DNA of 64,000 nucleotides from DAOTVC01 sp034437215 (GTDB lineage: Bacteria; Chloroflexota; Anaerolineae; B4-G1; SLSP01). The notes under the pieces were generated by a model. The model saw only the letters and a program-made list of their open reading frames with translations. It made no database searches and was not told the DNA's origin. Location: positions 24,536-88,535 of the forward strand of contig DAOTVC010000078.1 in NCBI GenBank assembly GCA_034437215.1, written 5' to 3'. Made by a program: the position numbers and the translations under genes. How positions within the stretch are numbered: position 1 is the stretch's first letter; each line of letters begins with the position of its first letter. This document shows positions 15,628 to 23,707 of this stretch, in pieces.

Positions 15628-16722
15628 ATGCAACGCTCGATCTGGCAGTATTTCGACTGGGGTCTGCTTATCATCGCCCTGCTCCTCACCGTCTCCGGTG
15701 TGGCGATGATCTACAGCGCCACGCTGGGTTCGGAGGACCTGGCAGACGCCTGGCGCAAGCAGGCCATCTACGCTGCCATCGGCGTCGTGCTGATGTTCTT
15801 CACGGCGATCATCAACTACCGGCTTCTCGAGAGCCTGCAGTGGCCCCTCTACATTCTCACCCTGCTCATCCTCATCCTTACCCTGATCTTTGGGGAGAGT
15901 GAAATCGGGCAGGTGCGCCGTTTCATCTACGTGGGCGGCGTCTCCATCCAGCCGGCCTTTCCGGCCTTGATTCTACTCATCATCAGCCAGGCGAGCTTGC
16001 TCTCCCGCAACGCGCCCAACGCGCCGGGCCTGGTCGAATTCACTGCGTCGCTGGTGATGACCGCGGTCGTCGCTTTCCTCGTCTTCCGGCAGCCCAACCT
16101 GAGCACTGCCACCCTCTATGTAGCGATCTGGACCGCTCTCGTTTTCGCTTCCGGCATGGATCTCACCTACCTGGGGGTCCTCGGCCTGGGGGGCGTCGTC
16201 GCCCTCCCCTTCATTGTGCCCCGTCTCGACACCTACATGCAGGCGCGGCTATTGAACTTCCTCGATCCCAACCGTGATCCCTATGCCCAGTACAACCTGG
16301 ATCAGGCACTGATCAGCATCGGCTCGGGCGGTCTCTGGGGCAAAGGCTTTGCCTCGGGCACCCAGAGCCAGCTGCACTTCCTCCGCGTGCGCCACACCGA
16401 CTTCATCTTCTCCGTCATCAGCGAGGAGCTGGGCTTCATCGGCGCCATGCTCCTCTTGGGGCTCTTCTTGCTCCTCCTCTGGCGCCTGCTGCGCGCGTCA
16501 GCCATTGCCGGCGATCTCACCGGACGGCTCATCGTCGTGGGCGTCACCTGTTACATCTTCTACCAGCTGATCATCAACCTCGGCATGAACCTGAGCCTCC
16601 TGCCCGTTGCCGGACTACCCATGCCCTTCCTCAGCAGTGGAGGAAGCGCCTTGGTCATCGCCTACACCGGGCTGGGGCTGGTGCAGAGTGTGGTGATGCG
16701 CCACAAACGCCTGGAGTTCTAG
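15628..16722 (+). CDS. rodA: SEDS peptidoglycan glycosyltransferase, RodA type
   Basis: Polytopic membrane enzyme that polymerises lipid II during wall elongation, working with a class B PBP. 364 residues with about ten membrane segments. Family motifs: MIYSATLG at the first segment, RQPNLSTATL (SEDS QPDLGTA equivalent), HTDFIFSVISEELGFIGA, and near the C-terminus GLPMPFLSSGGSAL. Coupling to minCDE (9-nt gap) rather than to dcw genes favours RodA over FtsW. A strong terminator follows. Confidence 0.88.
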   Translation: MQRSIWQYFDWGLLIIALLLTVSGVAMIYSATLGSEDLADAWRKQAIYAAIGVVLMFFTAIINYRLLESLQWPLYILTLLILILTLIFGESEIGQVRRFIYVGGVSIQPAFPALILLIISQASLLSRNAPNAPGLVEFTASLVMTAVVAFLVFRQPNLSTATLYVAIWTALVFASGMDLTYLGVLGLGGVVALPFIVPRLDTYMQARLLNFLDPNRDPYAQYNLDQALISIGSGGLWGKGFASGTQSQLHFLRVRHTDFIFSVISEELGFIGAMLLLGLFLLLLWRLLRASAIAGDLTGRLIVVGVTCYIFYQLIINLGMNLSLLPVAGLPMPFLSSGGSALVIAYTGLGLVQSVVMRHKRLEF

Positions 16723-16729
16723 CGTAACG

Positions 16730-16779
16730 CGCAAAGCGGAGGACGTAGGAGCTCTTCTCCGTCCTCCGCTTTGCGTCTT
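16730..16779 (+). terminator. Terminator of the minCDE-rodA operon
   Basis: Perfect 16-bp inverted repeat (16730-16745 with 16760-16775), 14-nt loop, followed by TCTTA. The stem starts 8 nt after the rodA stop. Confidence 0.8.
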
Positions 16780-16823
16780 ACTACGTCAAGAGACGATACG
16801 ACCAACGATAGGAGGAAGGTATT

Positions 16824-18296
16824 ATGACGGTCCGAGTACGTTTTGCCCCGAGTCCCACGGGCTATCTGCACATCGGCAACATCCGCACGGTGGTCTTCGA
16901 TTGGCTTTACGCCCAGCAGCAGGACGGCAAGCTGGTGCTGCGCATCGAGGACACCGACCGTACTCGCTACGTGCCGGGTGCCGTGGACTTCATCAAGGAG
17001 AGTCTGCGCTGGCTGGGTATGGACTGGGACGAAGGCCCCGACGTGGGAGGGGAGTACGGGCCCTACACACAATCTCAGCGCCTGGACATCTACAAGAAGT
17101 ACGCCGAGGAGCTCATCGACAGGGGTTGGGCCTATCGCTGCAACTGCACCCCGGAGCGCCTGGCGCAGGTGCGTGAGGAGCAGCGCGCCCAGGATCAGGT
17201 CCCCATGTACGACGGTCACTGCCGCCGCCTGCCCGACGAGGCCGTCTCCGTCGACGAGCCCCACGTCATTCGCCTCAAGGTACCCGAGGAGGGCGAGACC
17301 ATGGTGCACGACCTGCTGCGGGGTGAGGTCCTCTTCGATAACAAGCTGGTGGACGACCAAGTGCTGCTGAAGTCCGACGGCTTCCCCACCTACCATCTGG
17401 CCGTCGTCGTGGACGACCACCTGATGGAGATCAGCCACGTCCTGCGGGGCGATGACTGGCTGCCCAGCGCGCCCAAGCACGTCCTACTCTACGAGGCCTT
17501 CGGGTGGGAGCCTCCGGTCTTCGTGCACGTGCCCCTGGTCCTGGGCCCCGACGGCAAGAAGCTCTCCAAGCGCCACGGTGCCGTCACCATCGATGATTTC
17601 CGGCGCCAGGGCTACGTCCCCGATGCGGTCTTCAACTTCCTGGCGCTGCTGGGATGGGCGCCGGGTGAGGGAGAAGAGCAAGAGATCTTCACCCGCGAAG
17701 AGCTCATCGAGCGCTTCGCCCTGAAACGGATCAACCTGGCCTCCGCCGTCTTCTCCTATGACAAGCTGGACTGGATGAACGGGGTCTACGTCCGCCAGAT
17801 GAGTGAAGAGGAGCTCCTCCACCAGCTTATCCCCTTCTGGCAGGATGCGGGGTTGGTCCCCAGTCCCGTGCCGGCAGAGATGTTTGAGACGCTGGAGCAG
17901 CTGGTGCCGCTGGTACAGGAACGCTTGAAGCGCCTCACCGACGTCGTGGAGCTGACGGATTTCGTCTTCGTGGAGATCGACACGCCCGAGCCGGAGAAGC
18001 TCGTGGGCAAGAAGATGACCCCCGAGGAGAGCCTCGAAGCGATACGCCAGGTCCAGAAACTCTTCTCCGGTCTCGTCAGCTTCGACGCCGAGAGCATGGA
18101 GCCGCAGATGCGCCGGCTGGCCGAGGACCTGGGCGTCAAAGCAGGGCAGCTCTTTTCCATCGTACGCATCGCCACCAGCAACAAGCGGGTGGCCCCACCC
18201 CTCTTCGGCAGTCTGGAAGCCTTGGGACGCGAGAAGTCCCTGCGCCGTCTGGAGCGCGCTGAGGAGGCGCTGTTGACCCTCGTCGAGGAAGAGTGA
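16824..18296 (+). CDS. gltX: Glutamyl-tRNA synthetase
   Basis: Class I aminoacyl-tRNA synthetase that charges tRNA-Glu (and in many bacteria tRNA-Gln). RFAPSPTGYLHIGN includes the HIGH motif as HIGN (16-19); the KMSKS loop is KLSKR (246-250). A zinc-type segment with CNC (106-108) and Cys133 is present. The anticodon-binding C-terminal half ends with the usual SIVRIATSNKRVAPPLFGSL. 490 residues. AGGAGGAAGG precedes the ATG. Whether it is discriminating or not cannot be decided here. Confidence 0.97.
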   Translation: MTVRVRFAPSPTGYLHIGNIRTVVFDWLYAQQQDGKLVLRIEDTDRTRYVPGAVDFIKESLRWLGMDWDEGPDVGGEYGPYTQSQRLDIYKKYAEELIDRGWAYRCNCTPERLAQVREEQRAQDQVPMYDGHCRRLPDEAVSVDEPHVIRLKVPEEGETMVHDLLRGEVLFDNKLVDDQVLLKSDGFPTYHLAVVVDDHLMEISHVLRGDDWLPSAPKHVLLYEAFGWEPPVFVHVPLVLGPDGKKLSKRHGAVTIDDFRRQGYVPDAVFNFLALLGWAPGEGEEQEIFTREELIERFALKRINLASAVFSYDKLDWMNGVYVRQMSEEELLHQLIPFWQDAGLVPSPVPAEMFETLEQLVPLVQERLKRLTDVVELTDFVFVEIDTPEPEKLVGKKMTPEESLEAIRQVQKLFSGLVSFDAESMEPQMRRLAEDLGVKAGQLFSIVRIATSNKRVAPPLFGSLEALGREKSLRRLERAEEALLTLVEEE

Positions 18297-18323
18297 GCGC
18301 CCCTAGCCCTCCAGTGCCCAAAG

Positions 18324-18360
18324 ACGACCGCCCGCGAAGTTCGCGGGCGGTCGTTCTCGT
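18324..18360 (+). terminator. Bidirectional terminator between gltX and the LysM gene
   Basis: Perfect 13-bp stem ACGACCGCCCGCG / CGCGGGCGGTCGT around AAGTT. TCTCGTCT follows on the plus strand and CTTTGGG on the minus strand. The two flanking genes converge here. Confidence 0.75.
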
Positions 18361-18376
18361 CTGCGGGCTTTAAAGG

Positions 18377-19444
18377 TCAGGGCAAAAGGATCAGCCACTG
18401 CCCGACCTGGATATTGAAGCAGGTCAGGGAGACGTTGTTGAGAGCCGCAAGCTGCTCCGGCGTCATACCGAAGGTGCGGGCGATGCTGAAGACCGTATCC
18501 CCGGTCGAGACCAGATAGGCAGCCTGCCCTTGCGGAGGGCAGACCGGGATGTAGAGGACCTTCCCGGCCGGCACGGAGCGGACGTCCGCGATGCCGTTGG
18601 CGGCGGCGATCGCCTCCGCCGTCGTCCCGAAGGACTGGGCGAGGCGAAAGAGGTTCTGCCCCCGCTGGATGCGGTAGTAGACGCCCGGACGGACGTTCTC
18701 GATCACCGGGCAGCTGGGAGCCGTCCCTCCAGGGGGGCAGCCAGTGCCGGGTTGCGAGGGCGCAGGGCAGACGAGGGTCGGGACGGCACCCTGAGTGGGA
18801 GTGGGCTGGGGGACGGGTGTGGGCGTCGTCACCTGCTGAATCTCCACCATGAGGGGCGTCAGGGGTCCCACCGACAGCGGCAGCCCCTCGGGCGTGCTGG
18901 CAGAGGCGGAGCGTACCCGTATCTCCCCCAGGCCGGGTGAGATGGCGGTCAACGGCAGCGCCGCCAGGGTGATCGAAGGGATGGAGCTCGCTCCTAGACC
19001 GGTCACCCCGAAGGTCAGGGTACCGTTCTCGTTGACGTCGTTGTGGATGACCTGCGCGCCCTCGGGCAAAGCGGCAGGCACTGCCTGCACGCCGGGAGTC
19101 TCTGTATCGTAGTCCTGGATCTGAAAGTGCGTGGGGTCGATGCTCACCTCAACGTTGAAGGTCCCCACGGGATCACCGGTAAGGAGGGTCATTTCTACGA
19201 GGATCGATTCATTGAGACCGGTTGCTCGCGGACCCTCAAAGGCCACAGTAAAGGGATTGGCGGCCACCTGTGCTTCCGCAACCGTCGGTTGGGGCTCCTC
19301 TTCGATGAGCATCGGTGCGGTCGGCTCCTCACCGCTCTGGATGGTAATATCATCGGGGGACGTCCTGCCCGAACAGCGCCCCAGGACGACGGCCGCAATG
19401 ACAATGACGACAATGAGAGCCAGCAGTACAAGCAGCTTCCTCAT
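18377..19444 (-). CDS. Membrane-anchored protein with cohesin-like and two LysM domains
   Basis: 355 residues. A hydrophobic N-terminus (residues 4-21) followed by GRC is more likely a membrane anchor than a lipobox. Residues about 65-205 form a beta-rich domain resembling cohesin (NPFTVAFEGPRATGLNESI, VGTFNVEVSIDP). A Pro/Thr linker leads to two LysM peptidoglycan-binding domains (257-300, YRIQRGQNLFRLAQSFGTT; 310-354, YLVSTGDTVFSIARTFGMT). Paired cysteines near each LysM may form disulfides. Probably an extracytoplasmic wall-associated protein; partner unknown. Own promoter upstream. Confidence 0.85.
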   Translation of the reverse strand: MRKLLVLLALIVVIVIAAVVLGRCSGRTSPDDITIQSGEEPTAPMLIEEEPQPTVAEAQVAANPFTVAFEGPRATGLNESILVEMTLLTGDPVGTFNVEVSIDPTHFQIQDYDTETPGVQAVPAALPEGAQVIHNDVNENGTLTFGVTGLGASSIPSITLAALPLTAISPGLGEIRVRSASASTPEGLPLSVGPLTPLMVEIQQVTTPTPVPQPTPTQGAVPTLVCPAPSQPGTGCPPGGTAPSCPVIENVRPGVYYRIQRGQNLFRLAQSFGTTAEAIAAANGIADVRSVPAGKVLYIPVCPPQGQAAYLVSTGDTVFSIARTFGMTPEQLAALNNVSLTCFNIQVGQWLILLP

Positions 19445-19488
19445 GACACACCCTCCATCGAGCCGCAGGTTCAGATGACAACAGTTTT

Positions 19489-19517
19489 ATGATATATCAG
19501 ATTCTACTAAAGGACAA
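19489..19517 (-). promoter_or_regulatory. Promoter of the LysM gene
   Basis: Minus-strand TTGTCC (19517-19512), 17-bp spacer, TATCAT (19494-19489), about 45 nt upstream of the start codon. It directly follows the ferritin terminator. Confidence 0.6.
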
Positions 19518-19520
19518 GAA

Positions 19521-19551
19521 AAAGGAAGGGGACAGGCCGAGAGCCTGTCCC
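19521..19551 (-). terminator. Terminator of the ferritin gene
   Basis: Minus strand GGGACAGGC / GCCTGTCCC (9 bp, loop TCTCG), then CTTCCTTTTTCTTG. Placed 24 nt after the ferritin stop. Confidence 0.85.
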
Positions 19552-19574
19552 TGCTCGCGTCGGTACCAGTCTGT

Positions 19575-20069
19575 TCAGTCGCCGGAGCGTTGCCCCAACG
19601 CCCGATCCGCCATCACCAGCCCATTGACGTGGTCCCCCACTCGCTCCAGAAGGGCCACGACGTCGCCGGCGTTCTTCTCCTCCTCCACCTGTTCGTCGAT
19701 GAACCAATGGAGCATCACCTGAGAAGCGTAGTCGTTCTCCTCGACCGCCGCTGCGTAGAGCTCGTTGATCAGCCGGGTGACCTTCTGCTCGTGCTCGTAG
19801 ACCGCCTGGAAGAGCTCGAGGGGCGTCCCAAACTCGACGGGGGGCTGATCGATGGCGTGCAGCACCACCTGCCCACCCCGGTCGTTGATGAAGTCGAAGA
19901 GTCGCATAGCATGCTCCTGCTCCTCCTTGGCCTGCTCGCGCATCCAGTGAGCGAAGCCCGGCAGATTCTCCGTCTCGCAGTAGGCGGACATCGCCAGGTA
20001 GAGATAGCCCGAGTAAAGCTCGTTCTTGATCTGCTCGTTCAACATTGTCTGAAGTTTTCCACTCAACAT
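19575..20069 (-). CDS. Ferritin (FtnA type)
   Basis: Iron-storage protein that oxidises Fe(II) and stores it as a mineral core. 164 residues, a four-helix bundle with ferroxidase ligands visible: Glu in LNEQIKNELYSGYLYLAM, EEQEHAMRLFDFINDRGG (ExxH), a second Glu in YEHEQKVTRLINELY, and EEDYAS-type VEENDYASQVMLHWFIDEQVEEE. This arrangement is non-heme ferritin rather than bacterioferritin (no heme Met position checked). AAGGAG precedes the ATG; a good promoter lies about 90 nt upstream. It is a single-gene unit ending in its own terminator. Confidence 0.93.
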   Translation of the reverse strand: MLSGKLQTMLNEQIKNELYSGYLYLAMSAYCETENLPGFAHWMREQAKEEQEHAMRLFDFINDRGGQVVLHAIDQPPVEFGTPLELFQAVYEHEQKVTRLINELYAAAVEENDYASQVMLHWFIDEQVEEEKNAGDVVALLERVGDHVNGLVMADRALGQRSGD

Positions 20070-20158
20070 CGTGCAGCTCCTTTCACATGTAGAGTATGGG
20101 GACGAGAGGTAAATGCCGCTCAGGGCACCTGTCGTCTGAGGTAAACGTTTCTACAACT

Positions 20159-20186
20159 ATCTTAACACGCTCCGCCAACTTGTCAA
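20159..20186 (-). promoter_or_regulatory. Promoter of the ferritin gene
   Basis: Minus-strand TTGACA (20186-20181), 16-bp spacer, TAAGAT (20164-20159). Leader about 80 nt; no Fur-like palindrome was recognised. Confidence 0.7.
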
Positions 20187-20221
20187 TTTAGGAGACGAGC
20201 GTCTTAAAAACGATACGGGGG

Positions 20222-21103
20222 TTACCGGCGAGAGGGCGGGAGCAGAGGTTCCAGGGCGCGAACGACCCTGGCCCATTCCTCCAGGGAGAGGGTCTCCGCA
20301 CGCCGCGTGGGAGGCACTCCGTGACTCTCCATGGCCTCGGCGACGGCGTTGGAGTCAAGGTGCAAGGTAGCAGCGAGGGTGTTCTTGAGCTGCTTGCGGC
20401 GCTGGGCAAAGCCCGCCCGCACGACGTCGAAGAAGGTCGCCACGTCATCCACCTCGACGGGAGGCTCCTCATAGAGGTCGAGGCGCAGAACGGCGGACTC
20501 GACCTTGGGCACCGGATAGAAGGCGCCACGCTTGAGCCGAAAGAGGGTACGCGGCTTTCCGTAGAAGTGCACGCCGACGGCGAGGAGGCTCATCTTCCCG
20601 TCGGCGGCCACAATGCGCTGGGCAACCTCTTTCTGGACGGTCACGACCATGCGGGCAGGACGCACGGCAGCCTCGAGGAGGTGGCGCATGACCGCGGCCG
20701 TGATGTAGTAGGGAAGGTTGGCGACCACCAGGTAGTGCTCCAACCGCGCACCCCAGAGCGGGCGCTGTTCGGGAGGCTCCACCCCCAACAGGGCTGCCGG
20801 ATCCAGTTCGAGAATATCTCCAGGAATGACCTCCACCCGCGCGCGCTCCCGGTAAAGATCTTCCAGGGCTTCGACCAGCGCAGGGTCTGTCTCCACGGCG
20901 AGGACGCGAGCCGCACGCTCCGCCAGCGCCTCCGTCAACGTACCCACCCCCGCCCCCACCTCGAGAACGATGTCCTCCGGTCCGACGTCCGCCCCTGCAG
21001 CGATGCGCCGCGGAGCGCGGGGATCGACGAGGAAGTTCTGCCCCAGGGAGCGCCGGGGCGAGAGGTCGTAACGGCTCAGCAGGTCGCGGGGATTCTCGAC
21101 CAT
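20222..21103 (-). CDS. rsmA: 16S rRNA (adenine1518/1519-N6)-dimethyltransferase RsmA
   Basis: Dimethylates the two adjacent adenines near the 3' end of 16S rRNA. N-terminal SLGQNFLVDP is the family hallmark; VLEVGAGVGTLTEALAE is the SAM-binding motif I, and NLPYYITAAVM the catalytic motif IV. The C-terminal domain has AFYPVPKVESAVLRL and FAQRRKQLKNTL. 293 residues. Its start overlaps the stop of the 3D-domain gene by one base (TGATG), the same yabE-ksgA linkage known in Bacillus. Confidence 0.96.
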   Translation of the reverse strand: MVENPRDLLSRYDLSPRRSLGQNFLVDPRAPRRIAAGADVGPEDIVLEVGAGVGTLTEALAERAARVLAVETDPALVEALEDLYRERARVEVIPGDILELDPAALLGVEPPEQRPLWGARLEHYLVVANLPYYITAAVMRHLLEAAVRPARMVVTVQKEVAQRIVAADGKMSLLAVGVHFYGKPRTLFRLKRGAFYPVPKVESAVLRLDLYEEPPVEVDDVATFFDVVRAGFAQRRKQLKNTLAATLHLDSNAVAEAMESHGVPPTRRAETLSLEEWARVVRALEPLLPPSRR

Positions 21104-22476
21104 CAGGGCGCCAGGTAGTTGATGCTGTCGGGGACAGGTGTCAACAGGTAGACCTCGACCCAGGAGTACCAGAGCTTCAGATTTTCGTCGGAGTAACCCA
21201 GATCGATGCGCTTGCCCTTGATCGCGCCGCCCGTGTCGGCGGCCAACCCCACACCGTAGCCGGGCACGTAGACGCGCGTCCCCAGAGTGATCACCCGGGG
21301 ATCCACGGCGACGAGGCCGTCTCGCATGCGAATGCCCGTCGCTGTGTAGCCGTAGTGCGGGCTGTCGGGCGAAACCCCGGCGGTACTGGCGCTGTAGGAG
21401 GTCGCCAGCATGCGGAACTTCCGCCAGTACTCGACGGTGCCGCTCTCCGTCTGCAGGGAGCGGACCACGATCTTCGTACCGTGGCCCATCACGCGATTCG
21501 AGGGCGCCAGGACCACGCTCTCCCCCTCGACGCGGCGCTCCACGACCTGCCCATCCTCGTAGCGCAATCGGATACGCCGCTCCAGAACGCCGGGCGCCCC
21601 CTCCTGAACCAGCCCCTGGGTATCGAGCTCCATGTCGGCATTCGCTTGCCAGACCGTTTCGAAGGGAATGGGGCTCTGCTCCACGATGACGCTCTCGGTC
21701 ACCCGTACTACCTTGATCTCAGCCCCATCACCGAGGGGAGCTTCCAGGGAAGGAGCGGCGTAGTCCTGTCCGTTGAGGATGACGCCCAGATCCGCCAACA
21801 CCTCCCCCACCCGGTTACGGTGGGTACGCGTGCGCAGAGTATGCCCGTCGATCCGCACAGAGACGGGCACCGAGCGCTCCAGCCGGATGTGCATCCCGCT
21901 CTGCAGCGGGGTGGCGGGATCGGGGAAGATCCGGTCGGCGCGGTAGAGGGCGATCCCCATCTGCATCAGCGCCTCCCCCACCGTCGCGGCGTTGGCGTAG
22001 AAGGAGGTTCGTACCGGCCCCTCCTCCAACACGATGGGCACAGCACGTTCGACGACCAGCCGAAAGCGGGTGTCGTGGGGATCTCCCACCAGGGGCGGAC
22101 GGACGTCCAGCCTGTCGTGGGCGTCCAGCTGTACCCCCTCCTGTGCCAGTAAATCGGCGGGGCTCTCATCGTGGGCGTAACGGATGCGCTCGAAGCCGTC
22201 GACGGAGATCACCACAGGACGGGCGTGATCGACGCTCACCCGCAGGTCGTCCGCGATGAGTGTGTCCAGAGAAGGGGATACGCGGTCTTCGGGGCGTAGA
22301 GCCAGCCCCAGGTCCACCAGGAGGAGTTCGACGTTGGGCTGGTGGGTGCGCAAACGGCGCTCCTCACCATCGACCACCAGAGTGACGGGTGTCAGAGTGG
22401 CACGATAACCGGCTGCCAGGCCTGTCAAGGCCAGCAGAGCGAGCAGAAAAGCCAAAAGGCGCCGTCGCAATGTCAT
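21103..22476 (-). CDS. YabE-like secreted protein with DUF348, G5 and 3D domains
   Basis: 457 residues. After a signal or anchor helix (residues 5-24) come about four DUF348-type repeats (starting VTLVVDGEERRLRTHQ, VVISVDGFERIRYAHD, VPIVLEEGPVRTSFYA, VPVSVRIDGHTLRTRT), a G5 domain (about 270-345) and a C-terminal 3D domain (LATSYSASTAGVS to the end). The 3D domain carries the three aspartates in VAVDPRVI, AADTGG and KRIDLGY that form the active site of MltA-like lytic transglycosylases. Likely a cell-wall hydrolase related to YabE/Rpf stationary-phase factors. Translationally coupled to rsmA. Confidence 0.88.
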   Translation of the reverse strand: MTLRRRLLAFLLALLALTGLAAGYRATLTPVTLVVDGEERRLRTHQPNVELLLVDLGLALRPEDRVSPSLDTLIADDLRVSVDHARPVVISVDGFERIRYAHDESPADLLAQEGVQLDAHDRLDVRPPLVGDPHDTRFRLVVERAVPIVLEEGPVRTSFYANAATVGEALMQMGIALYRADRIFPDPATPLQSGMHIRLERSVPVSVRIDGHTLRTRTHRNRVGEVLADLGVILNGQDYAAPSLEAPLGDGAEIKVVRVTESVIVEQSPIPFETVWQANADMELDTQGLVQEGAPGVLERRIRLRYEDGQVVERRVEGESVVLAPSNRVMGHGTKIVVRSLQTESGTVEYWRKFRMLATSYSASTAGVSPDSPHYGYTATGIRMRDGLVAVDPRVITLGTRVYVPGYGVGLAADTGGAIKGKRIDLGYSDENLKLWYSWVEVYLLTPVPDSINYLAP

Positions 22477-22520
22477 CCCCTCCCCGACCCAGCCATCACC
22501 TCACCCATCGCCTCTCAAAC

Positions 22521-22550
22521 AAAAGGGGCGACAGGGTTTCCCATCGCCCC
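22521..22550 (-). terminator. Terminator of the SRP RNA gene
   Basis: Minus strand GGGGCGA / TCGCCCC (7 bp, 12-nt loop), then TTTTGTTTG. Located about 55 nt downstream of the mature RNA end. Confidence 0.7.
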
Positions 22551-22605
22551 TCACGTCACGTTTCAAAGACAATATCCGACAGGTACCGAGGACCAGAAAC
22601 ACTGC

Positions 22606-22695
22606 GGCGCCCGAAGACCACACCTTACCGTTGCTTCCTTCCGGACCTGGCGGGGTTCGGAGGGCTTCGCCGCGCAGGCCCCAGCCCTCGGCACC
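22606..22695 (-). ncRNA. ffs: Signal recognition particle RNA, small bacterial type (4.5S-like)
   Basis: The minus strand contains CAGGTCCGGAAGGAAGCA, the universally conserved domain IV apical and Ffh-binding segment, in a long hairpin whose outer ends are GGTGCC and GGCGCC. The total length of about 90-95 nt is that of the small SRP RNA lacking the Alu domain. It binds Ffh, encoded at 39667-40998, to target nascent membrane proteins. The exact 5' and 3' ends are estimated from base pairing. Confidence 0.93.
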
Positions 22696-22735
22696 TATCG
22701 AACATCGTTTGCGGCCCGCAGGCCTCACGCCCCTT

Positions 22736-22763
22736 ATGTTAACGGAAAATCAACGTTTGTCAA
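22736..22763 (-). promoter_or_regulatory. Promoter of the SRP RNA gene
   Basis: Minus-strand TTGACA (22763-22758), 16-bp spacer, TAACAT (22741-22736). It predicts a transcript with about 35 nt of 5' leader to be trimmed. Confidence 0.65.
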
Positions 22764-22866
22764 GTCCGCAATCAAGCCCCCCGGACTCCCCCTGACCGAC
22801 GTTGCTAGGGTTATCGCATTTCACCTCTGGTCGCAGAAATACGGTCTACAGGCCGAGGATAAAAGG

Positions 22867-22905
22867 GGATTTTCGTGGCGGGGCTTTGCCCCTCCACGAA
22901 AATCC
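22867..22905. repeat. Long hairpin element (GGATTTT type)
   Basis: GGATTTTCGTGG pairs with CCACGAAAATCC over 12 bp, enclosing a second short stem CGGGG/CCCC. On the minus strand CCTTTTATCC follows, so it may also end transcripts. Same plan as the hairpins at 60564 and 61999 but with different arm sequence. Confidence 0.65.
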
Positions 22906-22920
22906 CTCTAAAAAATAACG

Positions 22921-22951
22921 CTTCAGCGGCGCATCACGTAAAGCGCTGAAG
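22921..22951. repeat. 8-bp inverted repeat
   Basis: CTTCAGCG and CGCTGAAG flank a 15-nt loop. Adjacent to the GGATTTT hairpin; function unknown. Confidence 0.4.
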
Positions 22952-22977
22952 AAAGTGTGCTAAGGGTTCGCAAAAGT

Positions 22978-23100
22978 ATAACTTCCCGATGTCTCTGGAG
23001 TCAGGATGAAAGAGCTCCTCCTGACTCGTTTGAGGGCCGTGCGTCTCCAGCCCTTCCAGCAGTTCGCTACGTTCCCCGAGCACCACCGTCGGGAAGTTAT
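22978..23100 (+). repeat. 123-bp MITE-like element, copy 1
   Basis: Bounded by perfect 12-bp terminal inverted repeats ATAACTTCCCGA / TCGGGAAGTTAT. An internal 9-bp inverted repeat GAGTCAGGA / TCCTGACTC is present. The same element, in opposite orientation and of identical length, occurs at 34258-34380. Similarity also continues about 20 bp outside both ends (AAAAGT on one side, TTTTCTTACAGACGCT on the other). No transposase in the window. Confidence 0.8.
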
Positions 23101-23237
23101 TTTCTTACAGACGCTAAGTGCGATAGCCCTGCCGACGTTGCTTTTACCCCATTGCACCCTACAATAACAGGCAGGTGTAGAGTCACCGCCGATCGCCGAC
23201 CTCTGGCTATGCTCTGGTCACCCAGGAGGAATGAAAC

Positions 23238-23706
23238 ATGCCCCGGCTCACCAGGTTGCGCCGCCTGCTCCGCCACCCTCTGGTACCCTCCTTCTACATC
23301 CCGGCATTCTTCTTCGCCCTTGCAGAGGGTCTGCTCATCCCCATTCTCCCTCTCTATGCCAAAAGCCTGGCCGGCAGTTACGGGCTCGTGGGCCTGCTGC
23401 TCGCAGGCGATGGGCTGGGAACGCTGTTGGGGAATCTACCCGCCGGTCTGGCCCTGCGCTATCTGGACAAGCGACGGGCCATGCTGGTCGGATTAGGCGC
23501 GATGGCGCTCTCCACGCTGGCGCTGGTCTGGGTGGAGGTGGTCTGGGTGGCGCTGCTGCTGCGCTGGACGACAGGCTTGAGCCGGGCGCTCTTCTCGGTA
23601 GCACGCCACACTCACGTCGCCGACGCAGTCACAGTGACGTCCCGAGGGCGCGGGCCTGATCTTCCTCCTCCTGGTACCGGAGACCCTCAGGCGACCGCCC
23701 GGCTAG
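23238..23706 (+). pseudogene. MFS transporter remnant with internal deletion
   Basis: The first 130 residues are a normal major facilitator N-terminus with about four membrane helices (FFFALAEGLLIPILPLYAKS, then ALRYLDKRRAMLVGLGAMAL, the loop 2-3 motif, and LLLRWTTGLSRALFS). After about 23610 this frame turns into low-complexity Pro/Arg sequence. The true C-terminal tail, GLIFLLLVPETLRRPPG and a stop at 23704-23706, is found in another frame from 23653. So roughly the middle two thirds of a transporter of about 400 residues has been lost and the ends joined out of frame. A ribosome-binding site (AGGAGGAAT) is still present. Confidence 0.8.
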
Positions 23707-23707
23707 G

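Larger units (their letters stand above)
22764..23237. other. Gene-free stretch with hairpins and a mobile-type repeat
   Basis: About 470 bp without a supported gene. It holds a long palindrome, a shorter hairpin and a 123-bp inverted-repeat element (listed separately). Short open frames here fall inside the repeat and are shared only with the other copy at 34258-34380. AGGAGG at 23223 is the ribosome-binding site of the MFS remnant. Confidence 0.7.

Noticed and set aside
16776..16823. T-box or other riboswitch upstream of gltX
   Set aside because: The leader is only about 48 nt and holds no T-box or specifier structure.
19512..20186. Fur box controlling ferritin
   Set aside because: No GATAATGATAATCATTATC-like sequence around the promoter.
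22960..23157. Small gene within the 123-bp repeat
   Set aside because: The frame is open in both copies but the DNA identity alone explains the peptide similarity; no ribosome-binding site and no domain.
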